This document shows, one piece after another, positions 45,004-54,240 of a stretch of 64,000 bases of DNA; position 1 is the first letter of the stretch; every line of letters starts with the position of its first letter. The translations under genes were made by a program, and so were the position numbers. Origin of the DNA: Fimbriimonadaceae bacterium (GTDB taxonomy: Bacteria; Armatimonadota; Fimbriimonadia; Fimbriimonadales; Fimbriimonadaceae); the NCBI GenBank assembly GCA_019454145.1, contig CP075366.1, forward strand, positions 1,839,564 to 1,903,563, given 5' to 3'. A model generated the notes under the pieces. It made no database searches, was not told where the DNA came from, and saw nothing but the letters and a program-made list of their open reading frames with translations.

Positions 45004-46333
45004 GCCTTACCCTCCAAAAAGTCAGCAACAGCAAGTACATTAGCACCAAGCTGAGAACCGAAAAGCCGGGTAATCGAATCAGACTCCCGGGCAAGGTTCC
45101 GCCTAGTTCGGTAGTTCGCAGTGTAAACGTAGTAAGTGGTTCTACGAGAAGCCAGACTAAATCACCAAGTGGTGGGGCCACGCTTCCTAGTATCCATGCG
45201 ATTAAAGAGAGAACTATGATCGCCGCTACAACCGGAGCAATAACAAGATTGCCAATTACTCCGATAAGGCTCACTTCCCCAAAAACGAATCCGATCAACG
45301 GCAAGGTGGCCAGTGTCGCGATCAATGTTGGAGCCAAAACCAGCTTCCATTTGGGCCAGGTACTGACTAGCCTCTCATCCAGAAACATTACAAGCCCCAA
45401 TGTGCTGAGCACCGAAAGTTGAAAACCCAATTCCACGATAACCGATGGGTTGACCAAGATATTGACCACACTAGCCAAGCCAACCGCAGAAAGCCCATCT
45501 GGCTCACGCCTCAGCGTATAGGCGGGCAATGCAACCGCGGTCATTAAAACAGATCGAATAATCGGCGGACGCAAGCCCGCCGCAATAGCAAACAAGCCAA
45601 GAGCACCCAAAACTACAGCAATTTGCAACCACCTTGGGATAGGAATTAGGTTCAAAATAGCTAAAAGTAGCCCGGCAACAACGAATACGTGAAATCCGCT
45701 GGCGCTCAACAAATGAACAATCCCAAACCTCCGGAAAGCTTCCCAATCCGATTGTTCTATCGCATCGGTTTGGTTAAAACAAACCCCTCGCACTAACGCG
45801 GCAGATTCTGGAGAAAGGTGATTTTCGACGGTCTTACGAAAATGATCTGCTACCTGCTGACCTATTCGCCAGATACTAAATCCTTCACTGAGTAGCCGAA
45901 CGGATGAGACCTTGATTGTTCCTCGTGCTCCGCTTGAAAACCCAGCAGATTCGCTCAGTGCGTTCAGCTCACCTTGGATAACTGCTTCATCGCCAAGAGC
46001 TAAATTCTCTTCGGCAGAAAAATACAACAAATAGCGTTCGCTACCTATCTCAGCCAAACAAGACTGTCCTAATGCACCCCTCTGCGGCATGGAATCGATT
46101 GAGACTCTGCCTTCAAACTCGGATTCTTCTCGCACTAGCTCGGGAATCGCTGGGCGAATCAAGAAACCTACTGTAAAGGCCAGAAGCAAAGGCACAATCG
46201 TGCGCAAATTTCTAAAAAGCAGGCTCGAACCTAAAATGGCGAACCAAGGCCAAGGGGCAAATGAGGTGCTGACTCCACAGCCTAAACCAATCGCGATCCA
46301 AATCAAAGGGCGATGGTTAAGCTCATTCCGCAA
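44990..46333 (-). CDS. comEC: ComEC/Rec2 competence membrane domain (split ComEC)
   Basis: A 447-residue polytopic protein with the OB-like N-terminal DUF4131 region (about 50-150) and the competence domain (about 190-445) with LLSASGFHVFVVAGLLLAIL and RPPIIRSVLMTAVAL. ComEC forms the channel that takes single-stranded DNA into the cytoplasm. The usual C-terminal MBL domain is missing and is encoded by the next gene, whose start overlaps this stop by 14 bases. With recA and other genes in the window it suggests natural transformation. Confidence 0.9.
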   Translation of the reverse strand: MRNELNHRPLIWIAIGLGCGVSTSFAPWPWFAILGSSLLFRNLRTIVPLLLAFTVGFLIRPAIPELVREESEFEGRVSIDSMPQRGALGQSCLAEIGSERYLLYFSAEENLALGDEAVIQGELNALSESAGFSSGARGTIKVSSVRLLSEGFSIWRIGQQVADHFRKTVENHLSPESAALVRGVCFNQTDAIEQSDWEAFRRFGIVHLLSASGFHVFVVAGLLLAILNLIPIPRWLQIAVVLGALGLFAIAAGLRPPIIRSVLMTAVALPAYTLRREPDGLSAVGLASVVNILVNPSVIVELGFQLSVLSTLGLVMFLDERLVSTWPKWKLVLAPTLIATLATLPLIGFVFGEVSLIGVIGNLVIAPVVAAIIVLSLIAWILGSVAPPLGDLVWLLVEPLTTFTLRTTELGGTLPGSLIRLPGFSVLSLVLMYLLLLTFWRVRHEKS

Positions 46334-46343
46334 TGCGAACCTC

Positions 46344-46661
46344 TTACCGAATCATGTCCGGCTTTTTGCCGCGGTGGGTTACTTTGAGTTCAAGGAACAA
46401 TCCTCTTTCCCCCGCTAACTCATTCAGTTTTGCAAGAATTTCCGTTTGCCGCATACGCAACTCTTGCGCCCAGGCAGAGCCAGTTGTCTCAACCCAAATC
46501 ACCCCGTGGTCGTATCGGTCTGGCTTAGAATGCTTACTGAGAATCTCCCCAACGGCGTCTTCCCACTGGCGCATCACGATATTAGCGCGTGCCGCTTTAG
46601 GAACATCACCATCGGCAAAGACTTCCGGCAAAATATCCGATAACCGCTTGAGGTGTTTCAT
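46344..46661 (-). CDS. DUF721 / DciA-like protein
   Basis: A 105-residue protein with the DUF721 pattern: an N-terminal helix (KHLKRLSDILPEVFA), MRQWEDAVGEILSKHSKPDR, and VIWVETTGSAWAQELRMRQT. DciA proteins load the replicative helicase in bacteria lacking DnaC/DnaI. It overlaps recF by four bases, a gene order known from origin-proximal regions in many phyla. Confidence 0.85.
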   Translation of the reverse strand: MKHLKRLSDILPEVFADGDVPKAARANIVMRQWEDAVGEILSKHSKPDRYDHGVIWVETTGSAWAQELRMRQTEILAKLNELAGERGLFLELKVTHRGKKPDMIR

Positions 46662-47737
46662 GCGTTACTGACTTGCCCGGAATGTACCCGGAACACCTTG
46701 GCCGCATTTTGGAGTAATTCACCTGCTTGTTCAGCTTCTGTGCAAGTGATAAACACTTGACCTCCTGCTTGCATCGCTGCTTCCACCAAGCGGACGCGGC
46801 GACCTAAATCCAAGTCACTGAAAATATCATCCAAAAGCAATACGGGAGGAAATCCAAGTGTTTCTTGTGCGCTATGAAGAACTGCTAGTTTGAGTGAGAT
46901 CACCGCTGTTCTTTGCTGACCCTGGCTCCCGTACTGCCGCACCGGACGACCTTCAATGAACAGTTCCAGATCATCTCGATGCGGGCCAAACAGGGTTGAT
47001 CCTCGGGCGATTTCCTGCGATCTGAGCTCTGAATACTTATCTAAAAGTTCGCCTTCATCTTTCAAGGCGTACTGTAAATCGAATTCTTCCCCTTCTCCCA
47101 TGTGGGCATGGGTTGCTTTTGCATGGGGACGTAAAGCTTTAACCCAATCTAAGCGGAATTGCCTCATAATGCCGCCCTGCAAGGCCATAGAAGCCTCCCA
47201 GCCCTCAAACACCTCATTCGGGACGTGTCGCTCTTGTGCCTGCTTGAGAAGGGCGTTTCTTTGTTCTAACGCCCGTTTATAAATTGAAAACGCTTTGAGA
47301 TAAGCCGGAAACACTTGGGAGAGTTCGGTATCCAGCATCATTCTGCGTCCAGCGGGATCACCGGTCGCCAAAGTCAAATCACCCGACCAAAAACAGACTG
47401 AAGGCAATCGACCGATCAAATCGCTGGCTCGGGGCAATCCAAGACCGTTTACCAGCCCTTTCTTTCGTTTACCTCGGCCCAAGTTCACGCCGATCTCGGT
47501 TTGAGAATCTCCCAGAATCCCTTTTACCGATGATTCTTCAGCTCCGTCTCGTATCGCTTCAACATCTCGGGAACCCCGCAGAACCCGACTCGTTGAAATG
47601 AGATAGATGGATTCCAGAAGGCTCGTTTTTCCTTGAGCGTTTATTCCAGCGAAGACATTAAACCGAGGGTCGAGATTGACATCGACTGATTCAATGTTTC
47701 GATAATCTCGCAAGACAAGGCGATCAAGCCACATCAC
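46658..47737 (-). CDS. recF: Recombination mediator RecF
   Basis: A 359-residue SMC-like ATPase that loads RecA at gaps. Walker A GINAQGKTS (31-39), the signature-like YGSQGQQRT (about 272-280) and Walker B VLLLDDIFSDLD are clear. The length is typical. Two adjacent ATG codons are possible starts. It is followed directly by the DciA-like gene. dnaA and dnaN, which often flank recF, are not in the window. Confidence 0.95.
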   Translation of the reverse strand: MMWLDRLVLRDYRNIESVDVNLDPRFNVFAGINAQGKTSLLESIYLISTSRVLRGSRDVEAIRDGAEESSVKGILGDSQTEIGVNLGRGKRKKGLVNGLGLPRASDLIGRLPSVCFWSGDLTLATGDPAGRRMMLDTELSQVFPAYLKAFSIYKRALEQRNALLKQAQERHVPNEVFEGWEASMALQGGIMRQFRLDWVKALRPHAKATHAHMGEGEEFDLQYALKDEGELLDKYSELRSQEIARGSTLFGPHRDDLELFIEGRPVRQYGSQGQQRTAVISLKLAVLHSAQETLGFPPVLLLDDIFSDLDLGRRVRLVEAAMQAGGQVFITCTEAEQAGELLQNAAKVFRVHSGQVSNA

Positions 47738-47982
47738 TGGCTTTTCCCCTACTCTCTCTAAAAAATCCTTTTAGATATTTAAAAATACCTATTGTTATTA
47801 GCCTATTGAATCGCTTGTAAAACTCCGATTGTAGGTGAGCGATATCAAAGTTTTTGAACCTAAAATATGTAAAAAGAGGAATGCGCAATCCCGGGAAAAC
47901 TACGGGGAAAACCGGCGTGAAATCCTGCGACTTATTCACCGGTGATTTCTTCCCCCAATCTTCCCCACATTTCCCACCGACA
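47738..47982. other. AT-rich intergenic region with DnaA-box-like sequences (candidate origin)
   Basis: The recF upstream region holds an AT-rich stretch (47758-47880) and then TTATTCACC (47932-47940), TTCCCCACA (47961-47969) and TTTCCCACC (47970-47978), each two or three mismatches from the DnaA box TTATCCACA. No ORF is supported here. The nearest parS sites are 6 kb away. This is suggestive only. Confidence 0.3.
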
Positions 47983-48729
47983 TTACACAAGCTTCTTCAT
48001 TCGACCAAATTTCATGACGACTGCTTCCATTTGGTAGATCGGATGTACGTTGGGAACCGGAGAAATCGACTGCTTTTCACGGAACGGCTCCCAGATCTGA
48101 GCCAGGCTTCTCCGCTGTTCGTCAACCGGCAAATATGGGAAGCGGTCACATAGTTTTTTGATCGCCTGATATTCAGCCAAAGTCATTGATCCGAGTTCGC
48201 CCACTGAATATTCAAGCGGGTGGACTCCCACTCTATGAGGAGCTGGTGCAAAACCTTGAGGCAGTTCGCTGTCGACAACAACAACGGTTCCCGAAATGAT
48301 ATCACCCAGTCGTTGGGATCGCTCGTTGAGGAACATAGTCACAAAACCAACTCCGTAGAAACCCGGGAGCATATCCGCAACCCTCAGTACATTGCGCAGG
48401 AAAGCAGAACGCCAGTTAATCGGAGTGCCATCTACCTGCATCACCCGAAGCCGAAATGCGCGCTTTCCCAGCGTAACGCCCTGAAAAGCCCCTTCGCAGA
48501 CAATAAAGTACGCAAAGATGCCGAAAGCGATTACTAAACCTAAAACCAATGTATATAAGCCAGGTGAAAGAGCCGCTAAAGTAAATGAAAGGATCAAACC
48601 AATGGCAATATTTGCCAGTAGTACGATCAGAAGGTCAATGAGATGGGCACCGATTCGCGCCGCGTGCCCGGCGTGCCGGTACCAAACCACCACCTTTTCC
48701 GGTGTCAGAACCATATACCGGTCATTCAC
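47983..48729 (-). CDS. RDD-family membrane protein
   Basis: A 248-residue protein. The core is the RDD domain (AARIGAHLIDLLIVLLANIA, with helices at about 27-48, 55-75 and 118-135) of unknown function, plus a cytoplasmic tail that ends GRMKKLV. The start is GTG at 48729 (MNDRYMV), and TACGAT lies 7 bases upstream. It is divergent from DUF58 and may share a regulator region with it. Confidence 0.85.
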   Translation of the reverse strand: MNDRYMVLTPEKVVVWYRHAGHAARIGAHLIDLLIVLLANIAIGLILSFTLAALSPGLYTLVLGLVIAFGIFAYFIVCEGAFQGVTLGKRAFRLRVMQVDGTPINWRSAFLRNVLRVADMLPGFYGVGFVTMFLNERSQRLGDIISGTVVVVDSELPQGFAPAPHRVGVHPLEYSVGELGSMTLAEYQAIKKLCDRFPYLPVDEQRRSLAQIWEPFREKQSISPVPNVHPIYQMEAVVMKFGRMKKLV

Positions 48730-48756
48730 GAGTAAGATCGTACCTGTAGAGCCAAC

Positions 48757-50067
48757 ATGATTCTTCCTACTCCCCGACTCTGGGCACTGGTTGCTGTCGG
48801 AATTGTTATCGCAGTTGCTGGCGCATTTGTGCCAGGGCTAGAGGGCATTGTTATTTTTTATAACCTTGTCTTGCTGATTTTGTGGTGGCTCACCGGAAGA
48901 ATGGCTAAGAAATGGGATGTTGTTAGAATTAAGCGAATCACCGATCCAGTTCTTTCCGTGCGAGTTCGAAACACAGTGACTTTGGAAATCGAAAACGAGC
49001 TTCAGTATCCGATTTCGATAAAAGTACGGGATGAAGTGCCAGAAAACTGCCTGGCTAAGGGTAACGAGTTTTCGATCAAGCTCGATCCCAGAAAGCGAAT
49101 ATCACAATCGTATGTGCTACTCCCGAAAAGCCGAGGTTTATGGGAATTTAGAGGTCTCTACATTCGGTATCCGGCTCTGCTTGGGTTGGCTGTGATTCAA
49201 AAGCAGGTTCTGCCGCCAACTCCGGTAAGGGTTTACCCAAACATCAAAGCCGTCCAAGAGTTTGAATTACTCAAACAAACCGGGCATTTGAGTTTGATCG
49301 GTTTACGGCAATCCCGGATGAAAGGGCTGGGAACTGAATTCGAATCCCTTCGCGAATACAACGAGGACGACTACCGCAAAATCGATTGGAAAGCTTCGGC
49401 GCGCCGAGGCAAGCTCGTTGTCAAGAACTTCGAGCAAGAAACCAACCAGGGCGTTATGGTTTGCGTTGACATCGGCCGGCACATGCTGGGCGAAGTAGAT
49501 GGAGTCCGCAAACTGGATCACTGTTTGGATGCGGCTCTACTCTTTATGCATGCGGCTGAACGCGCGGGCGACCAAGTTGGACTACTCATGTTCAATGATG
49601 TCGTTCATAAATACATTCAGCCTCGACGCGGTGCAACCCAGGTTGCCAGGATTTTGGAAGCAATTTACGACGCTCAAGCCGAGCCGATTCAACCGGATTA
49701 TGTAGCGGCGTTTGGCTTTCTGGCCTCACGCTGGAAAAAACGGTCCCTCGTCGTTGTGTTTACGGATGCGGAGAACTCGGATCAAGCTGATGAACTTTCG
49801 TTAGCGCTTTCGCAAATACGGCGACGGCATTTGGTGTACGTAGTTCGGGTTTCCGATCCCAAGTTGCGTGAATTCTTAAGTCCAGAAATACCGGATGAAC
49901 AAGCGCTATTTGATCAGGCCGCGGCACTCTGGTATTTGGGTGACCGCAAAAGAGCGGAAATCGCTTTGAAGAATATGGGCATCAACAGTCTGGAAGCAGA
50001 GCCAGATCGCCTTGCCACCGAGTTGGTTGGAGCGTACTTGAAGGTAAAACGATTGAGTTTGATCTAA
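48757..50067 (+). CDS. DUF58 domain protein
   Basis: A 436-residue protein: two N-terminal membrane helices (about 10-50), a beta domain, and the DUF58 core with the REYNEDDYRKIDWKASARRG motif (about 205-225) followed by a vWA-like domain that includes MVCVDIGRHM and VVVFTDAENSD. DUF58 proteins are commonly encoded with MoxR ATPases and take part in assembly or chaperone functions; no MoxR gene is in the window. The next gene starts 36 bases downstream. Confidence 0.88.
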   Translation: MILPTPRLWALVAVGIVIAVAGAFVPGLEGIVIFYNLVLLILWWLTGRMAKKWDVVRIKRITDPVLSVRVRNTVTLEIENELQYPISIKVRDEVPENCLAKGNEFSIKLDPRKRISQSYVLLPKSRGLWEFRGLYIRYPALLGLAVIQKQVLPPTPVRVYPNIKAVQEFELLKQTGHLSLIGLRQSRMKGLGTEFESLREYNEDDYRKIDWKASARRGKLVVKNFEQETNQGVMVCVDIGRHMLGEVDGVRKLDHCLDAALLFMHAAERAGDQVGLLMFNDVVHKYIQPRRGATQVARILEAIYDAQAEPIQPDYVAAFGFLASRWKKRSLVVVFTDAENSDQADELSLALSQIRRRHLVYVVRVSDPKLREFLSPEIPDEQALFDQAAALWYLGDRKRAEIALKNMGINSLEAEPDRLATELVGAYLKVKRLSLI

Positions 50068-50103
50068 AAAACTTAGACAACGATTGCGGTATATTTCATT
50101 TCG

Positions 50104-50418
50104 ATGTCAGACGAAATAATTGTTGGAGCGTTCAAAGCGCTCTCGGATCCGACCCGTATGCGCATCGTGCGATACCTGCTCAAGCATTCTACGGGCGAGA
50201 AGCGAACTGGGCCGACGGCGAGCGAAATTTGCTTTCACCTAACTGGAGCAGAGAAGATTAATTCTACGATTTCGCACCATTTGCATGAGTTAGATAACGC
50301 TGGCCTAATCAGCATAGAACGCAAGGGCAAACACATGATCTGCACGCTCCGCCCCGAGGCATTTATGTATTTGTCAAATGCCTGCCGAAATATCGCTTTA
50401 GGCGAAAAAAGTTTTTAG
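50104..50418 (+). CDS. ArsR-family transcriptional regulator
   Basis: A 104-residue winged helix protein. ALSDPTRMRIVRYLLKHS and the recognition helix NSTISHHLHELDNAGLIS are typical of ArsR/SmtB regulators. I see no obvious metal-binding cysteines in the expected position, so the signal may not be a metal. TATATT ends 8 bases before the ATG. Its target is likely the neighbouring genes, but this is not known. Confidence 0.87.
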   Translation: MSDEIIVGAFKALSDPTRMRIVRYLLKHSTGEKRTGPTASEICFHLTGAEKINSTISHHLHELDNAGLISIERKGKHMICTLRPEAFMYLSNACRNIALGEKSF

Positions 50419-51680
50419 AGCCAGTTGTTTGGCCCGAACGCATTTACCTCTGGGTGCTCAATAACAACGCCAAGAGATAAGCCATTCGCAACAAACTGCC
50501 GGATGACTTCGCGGTTTTCAAATTCAGACTGCGCGGCCCCTTGATGTTCGTGACCCGGGCGGGTGCATTCAGTTGGCAACTCACCTTTGAGTTGAACATA
50601 CTCAAACCCCATCCGTTTCCAGGTCAGCATCACGTTTTGACGCCAATGAGTTCCAGCAAATGAAAGCCAGCAAACAGCGTTGTTTTTCTCACCAGTGCGA
50701 TCTTTTTCTTCAGCGGGAATGGATTGAAGATCAATTATGCAGCCAGGGATGAGCTTTGCTTCTTTAGTCGTTTTGATAAAGCTGGCAACGAGGTCGTAAT
50801 CCGCTTGAGTTGGGCTAGACCAATTCACGGCAACAGTTGCTGGCAGGAGCAAAACCTGCGTTCCGCCTTTCTTGAACATTTTTGCTTGGTCAAGCGTGAT
50901 GCTTTCACTCGGAGCGACTTCTGTTTTGAGGCCGCGCCACGGTTGGAGCATTGATCGTGATTTCGCTCGGAATCCATTTCCTGCTTCGGTTCCAGACCCG
51001 CCGAGCGTCACCCACTGGTCTGGTAATTCAAGAACTCGCCCAGGACGCAGAACGAGGTTCATTCGTAAATCCTTTAGCCAGAGCTCGGGCCAAGCACTTG
51101 AACCAGAAACTTGGTTCAAAGCCACGGGAAATGTGCTTCCATTACGAATAACGATCTTCTGACGAACCGATGGTTCACGGTCATACATCTCAAAAATACG
51201 TTCAATAAAAAGCCCCTGAATTTCGTTGTGGGCATAGGTGAACTTTAATCCCATTCCACGCGGCGGCCAGGTTCCGGTTTGACCTTCTAAAGGTCGCCAA
51301 TCAAACGGTTTTGAAGTTAAAACGCCTTGCGCACCGATTTGCCTCAACCCAAAATCGGCTTTAGAAAAATCGTAAATCTGCTCGTTGAGCATGATAATGG
51401 GAGATGAAATTCCTGATGCAAAACTCGCCTTTGTTGTTCGGTTTTGAAATTCAACCACCTTGCCGCTTAAATCACAAACAAACCGAACAACGCCATTATC
51501 AAGGCTCACCTGTTCTTCATCTGGGCCACGATAAACCTTACCGAGTGCTTTGACTTTTCCCGAATCGGCTTCCGCTTGCGTAACTACAGGAGAAGTATTT
51601 ACATCGGGATACAAAGCAAACTGTTGATCGAATTTTTGATCATTCGCCTGTCCAAAACTCAACAAAACAAACGCAAGCAT
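50415..51680 (-). CDS. Secreted protein of unknown function
   Basis: A 421-residue exported protein: a signal peptide (about 1-13) and a beta-rich body (about 50-290), then a C-terminal part that looks like the start of a TIM-barrel-like region (IPGCIIDLQSIPAEEKD, WRQNVMLTWKRMGFEYV). It could be related to a carbohydrate-active family, but I do not recognise it. It overlaps the ArsR gene 3' end by four bases on the opposite strand. Confidence 0.7.
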   Translation of the reverse strand: MLAFVLLSFGQANDQKFDQQFALYPDVNTSPVVTQAEADSGKVKALGKVYRGPDEEQVSLDNGVVRFVCDLSGKVVEFQNRTTKASFASGISSPIIMLNEQIYDFSKADFGLRQIGAQGVLTSKPFDWRPLEGQTGTWPPRGMGLKFTYAHNEIQGLFIERIFEMYDREPSVRQKIVIRNGSTFPVALNQVSGSSAWPELWLKDLRMNLVLRPGRVLELPDQWVTLGGSGTEAGNGFRAKSRSMLQPWRGLKTEVAPSESITLDQAKMFKKGGTQVLLLPATVAVNWSSPTQADYDLVASFIKTTKEAKLIPGCIIDLQSIPAEEKDRTGEKNNAVCWLSFAGTHWRQNVMLTWKRMGFEYVQLKGELPTECTRPGHEHQGAAQSEFENREVIRQFVANGLSLGVVIEHPEVNAFGPNNWL

Positions 51681-51799
51681 TATTTAACAAGACGTTTCTA
51701 TTAAAGCCCTGTGCCGAGAGCAACCTAAAAAATCTGTTTAGAAATTGGCAAAATCTGCGACTTAACACGTCGATTCTCCGTAAACTGAACCAGAAATAT

Positions 51800-53521
51800 A
51801 TGGTTACGGTCACTCCGTCGAAATCACTCGGCGCACAAATGCGTAGTTCAGCCGCCCGATGGCCTGAGCGCATCAGCCACATGATCCCGCAGGGTAAAGA
51901 ATTCGTGAGTGTGACATTCAGCGAATTCGAACAGCAAGTGTTTGAAAGTGCTCAGGCTCTGCACAATTTAGGACTTCGAAAGGGTGATCGCCTAGCGATT
52001 ATCGGCGAAACCAGCTTTGATTGGGCTTTAGTAGATTGGGGTTGCCAAACACTGGGAATTGTGTCTGTACCGATATATCCCACGCTCCCCGCCGATCAGG
52101 CTCAATACATTGCCGATGACTGCGGAGCGAAGCTGGTTATCTGCAGCGATGCAAAACAATCAGAGAAGATTTCGCGAATTCCAGTTTTAGTGTGGAAGGA
52201 GGGCGAGGGCGAAACCTACAAGTCTCATGCAGCTAATTCTGAGCTGACATTTGAAAAGTGGGCGGACATTTGCGATTCAGTAGAGACTGATGCTTTGGCA
52301 ACTTTGATCTACACCAGCGGCACAACCGGAAACCCAAAAGGCGTCATGTTGAGCCACAAAAACTTTCTTTCGCTCAATATCAATATCCAAAATAGCCTGC
52401 CTGTTGATGAAAACGACGTCTTTTTGAGTTGGCTTCCGGTGAGCCACGTTTTTGAACGGTACGCCGGACACGCACTGCCAGTCAGTATTGGTGCGACGAT
52501 TGCTTACGCCACTTCAATTACAACTCTCGCCAGCGATATGGCGAAAGTGAAGCCAACGATCCTCTTGGCCGTCCCTCGGTTCTTAGAAAGCTTGAAATCA
52601 AAAATCCTGGATGGAGTCGCGAAAAAGAAACCGATTGAACAGAAGTTATTCCATTTAACGTTGAGCCAGGGATTAAAGAAATTTAGAGGTGAATTTGCCC
52701 CGCTCGCCGGGATTCTGGATAAAGTTGTCGCGAGCAAAGTGCGCGAACGAACTGGCGGTCGCCTGCGTTATATCGCCTCTGGCGGTGCCGCACTGGCACC
52801 GCATGTCGCAGAGTTCTTTTTGGCTTTGAACATCAATGTATTGCAAGGTTATGGGCTTACCGAAACTTGCGCCGCAAGCTCATTGAACCCGCCCGATCAA
52901 AATAAACCTTGGACAGTGGGCGTCCCAATCGGTGGGGTGGAAATCAAAATCGCCGCCGATGGCGAAATCCTTCAGCGGGGCGATTCGGTGATGTCGGGTT
53001 ACTACAATCTGCCGCAAGAAACCAGCGAGGCAATCGATGCAGAAGGGTGGTTCCATACCGGCGACATTGGAGAATTCGAAGGCAAACATCTAAAAATCAC
53101 CGACCGCAAAAAGGATTTGCTGGTACTCGGTAATGGAAAGAACGTTGCCCCTCAACCAGTTGAAAACCGCTTGAAAGAGAGCGAATACATCGCCGAAGTC
53201 GTTCTGCTCGGCGACGGCATGGAACACTGCTGTGCGCTCGTGATTCCTGATTTTGAGCGCGTGGAAACTTGGCTCAAATCTCAAGGCCAATCGCAGCCTG
53301 ACCCATCAAAACTGGTTCTTCGTGATGATGTGAAGCAGCTGATTCGCTCTGAAATTGATGCCGCCAATAAGAAAATGGCGGATTTTGAGCGGGTTCGCAA
53401 ACACGTTCTCGTTCCCAAGGCGTTCAGCGTGGATGATGGCGAACTGACTCCCAGCATGAAAGTCCGCCGCAAAGTGGTGAAAGAAAAATACGCGGATTTG
53501 ATTGATGCGATGAAAAAGTAA
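51800..53521 (+). CDS. Long-chain acyl-CoA synthetase (AMP-forming)
   Basis: A 573-residue ANL-superfamily enzyme that activates fatty acids to acyl-AMP and then acyl-CoA. The P-loop YTSGTTGNPKG (about 170-180), the QGYGLTETCAAS adenine-binding motif and the TDRKKDLLVLGNGKNVAP hinge/Lys motif are all present. It resembles FadD15-type enzymes. TAAACT lies 13 bases upstream of the ATG. It faces ribE, with a one-base gap at their 3' ends. Confidence 0.93.
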   Translation: MVTVTPSKSLGAQMRSSAARWPERISHMIPQGKEFVSVTFSEFEQQVFESAQALHNLGLRKGDRLAIIGETSFDWALVDWGCQTLGIVSVPIYPTLPADQAQYIADDCGAKLVICSDAKQSEKISRIPVLVWKEGEGETYKSHAANSELTFEKWADICDSVETDALATLIYTSGTTGNPKGVMLSHKNFLSLNINIQNSLPVDENDVFLSWLPVSHVFERYAGHALPVSIGATIAYATSITTLASDMAKVKPTILLAVPRFLESLKSKILDGVAKKKPIEQKLFHLTLSQGLKKFRGEFAPLAGILDKVVASKVRERTGGRLRYIASGGAALAPHVAEFFLALNINVLQGYGLTETCAASSLNPPDQNKPWTVGVPIGGVEIKIAADGEILQRGDSVMSGYYNLPQETSEAIDAEGWFHTGDIGEFEGKHLKITDRKKDLLVLGNGKNVAPQPVENRLKESEYIAEVVLLGDGMEHCCALVIPDFERVETWLKSQGQSQPDPSKLVLRDDVKQLIRSEIDAANKKMADFERVRKHVLVPKAFSVDDGELTPSMKVRRKVVKEKYADLIDAMKK

Positions 53522-53522
53522 T

Positions 53523-54104
53523 TCAGTCTCGCTTGAGCAATCTTTCGACGTGTTTTGCCAGCACGTCGAACTCAATATTCACCTGATCGCCTGGCTTCAA
53601 CTGTCCGAGAGTCGTGACTTCAAAGGTATGCGGGATCACCGCAACCCAAAACTTTCCAGCAACTGGATCAATAACGGTCAGTGAAACTCCATTGATCGTC
53701 ACAGAGCCTTTTTGCACTAGATAGCGATCTAAATCGGACTGCACATGGAATTCAAATCGCCAAGAGTCGTCCAGCTTCTGAATCTCCACGACTTGACCAA
53801 CCACATCCACGTGGCCTTGAACGATGTGTCCGCCGAACCTGTCAACCGGGCGCATCGCTCGTTCTAGGTTGACCTGCGAACCAGTATCGAGAGAACCCAG
53901 GCTTGTACGGTTGTAAGTTTCTTCGGAAACGTCAAAAGCGAGTCCGTTGGTAAAGTCCACGAGGGTCAAGCAGCAGCCATTGACCGCAATGCTTTCACCC
54001 ATTTGCCAGGGGTCGTCAGCCCAAGCATTCGGCGAATCAATGACGAGGCGGCTTCCTGTCCGTTCCTTCACTGTGCCTTTGGCTTGGATGATTCCCGTGA
54101 ACAC
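53523..54104 (-). CDS. ribE: Riboflavin synthase alpha subunit
   Basis: Makes riboflavin from two lumazine molecules. The 193-residue protein has the N-terminal MFTGIIQAKGTV and two similar lumazine-binding barrels (about 1-90 and 96-185), with NGCCLTLVDF and the later INGVSLTVID giving the repeated motif. The start is GTG at 54104. No other rib gene is close. No FMN riboswitch is seen upstream. Confidence 0.96.
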   Translation of the reverse strand: MFTGIIQAKGTVKERTGSRLVIDSPNAWADDPWQMGESIAVNGCCLTLVDFTNGLAFDVSEETYNRTSLGSLDTGSQVNLERAMRPVDRFGGHIVQGHVDVVGQVVEIQKLDDSWRFEFHVQSDLDRYLVQKGSVTINGVSLTVIDPVAGKFWVAVIPHTFEVTTLGQLKPGDQVNIEFDVLAKHVERLLKRD

Positions 54105-54240
54105 GGTTATATTGTGAATCAGATACTCAAATTGCCCCGTGCCAATTCTTTTTACTCAGAAAAACCTAGCAGTTGTTCGGTTAGCGTTTGACCTCGGTTT
54201 TCCAAAGATCAACTCAAGGAACAAGAGGTTCACGCTAGTT

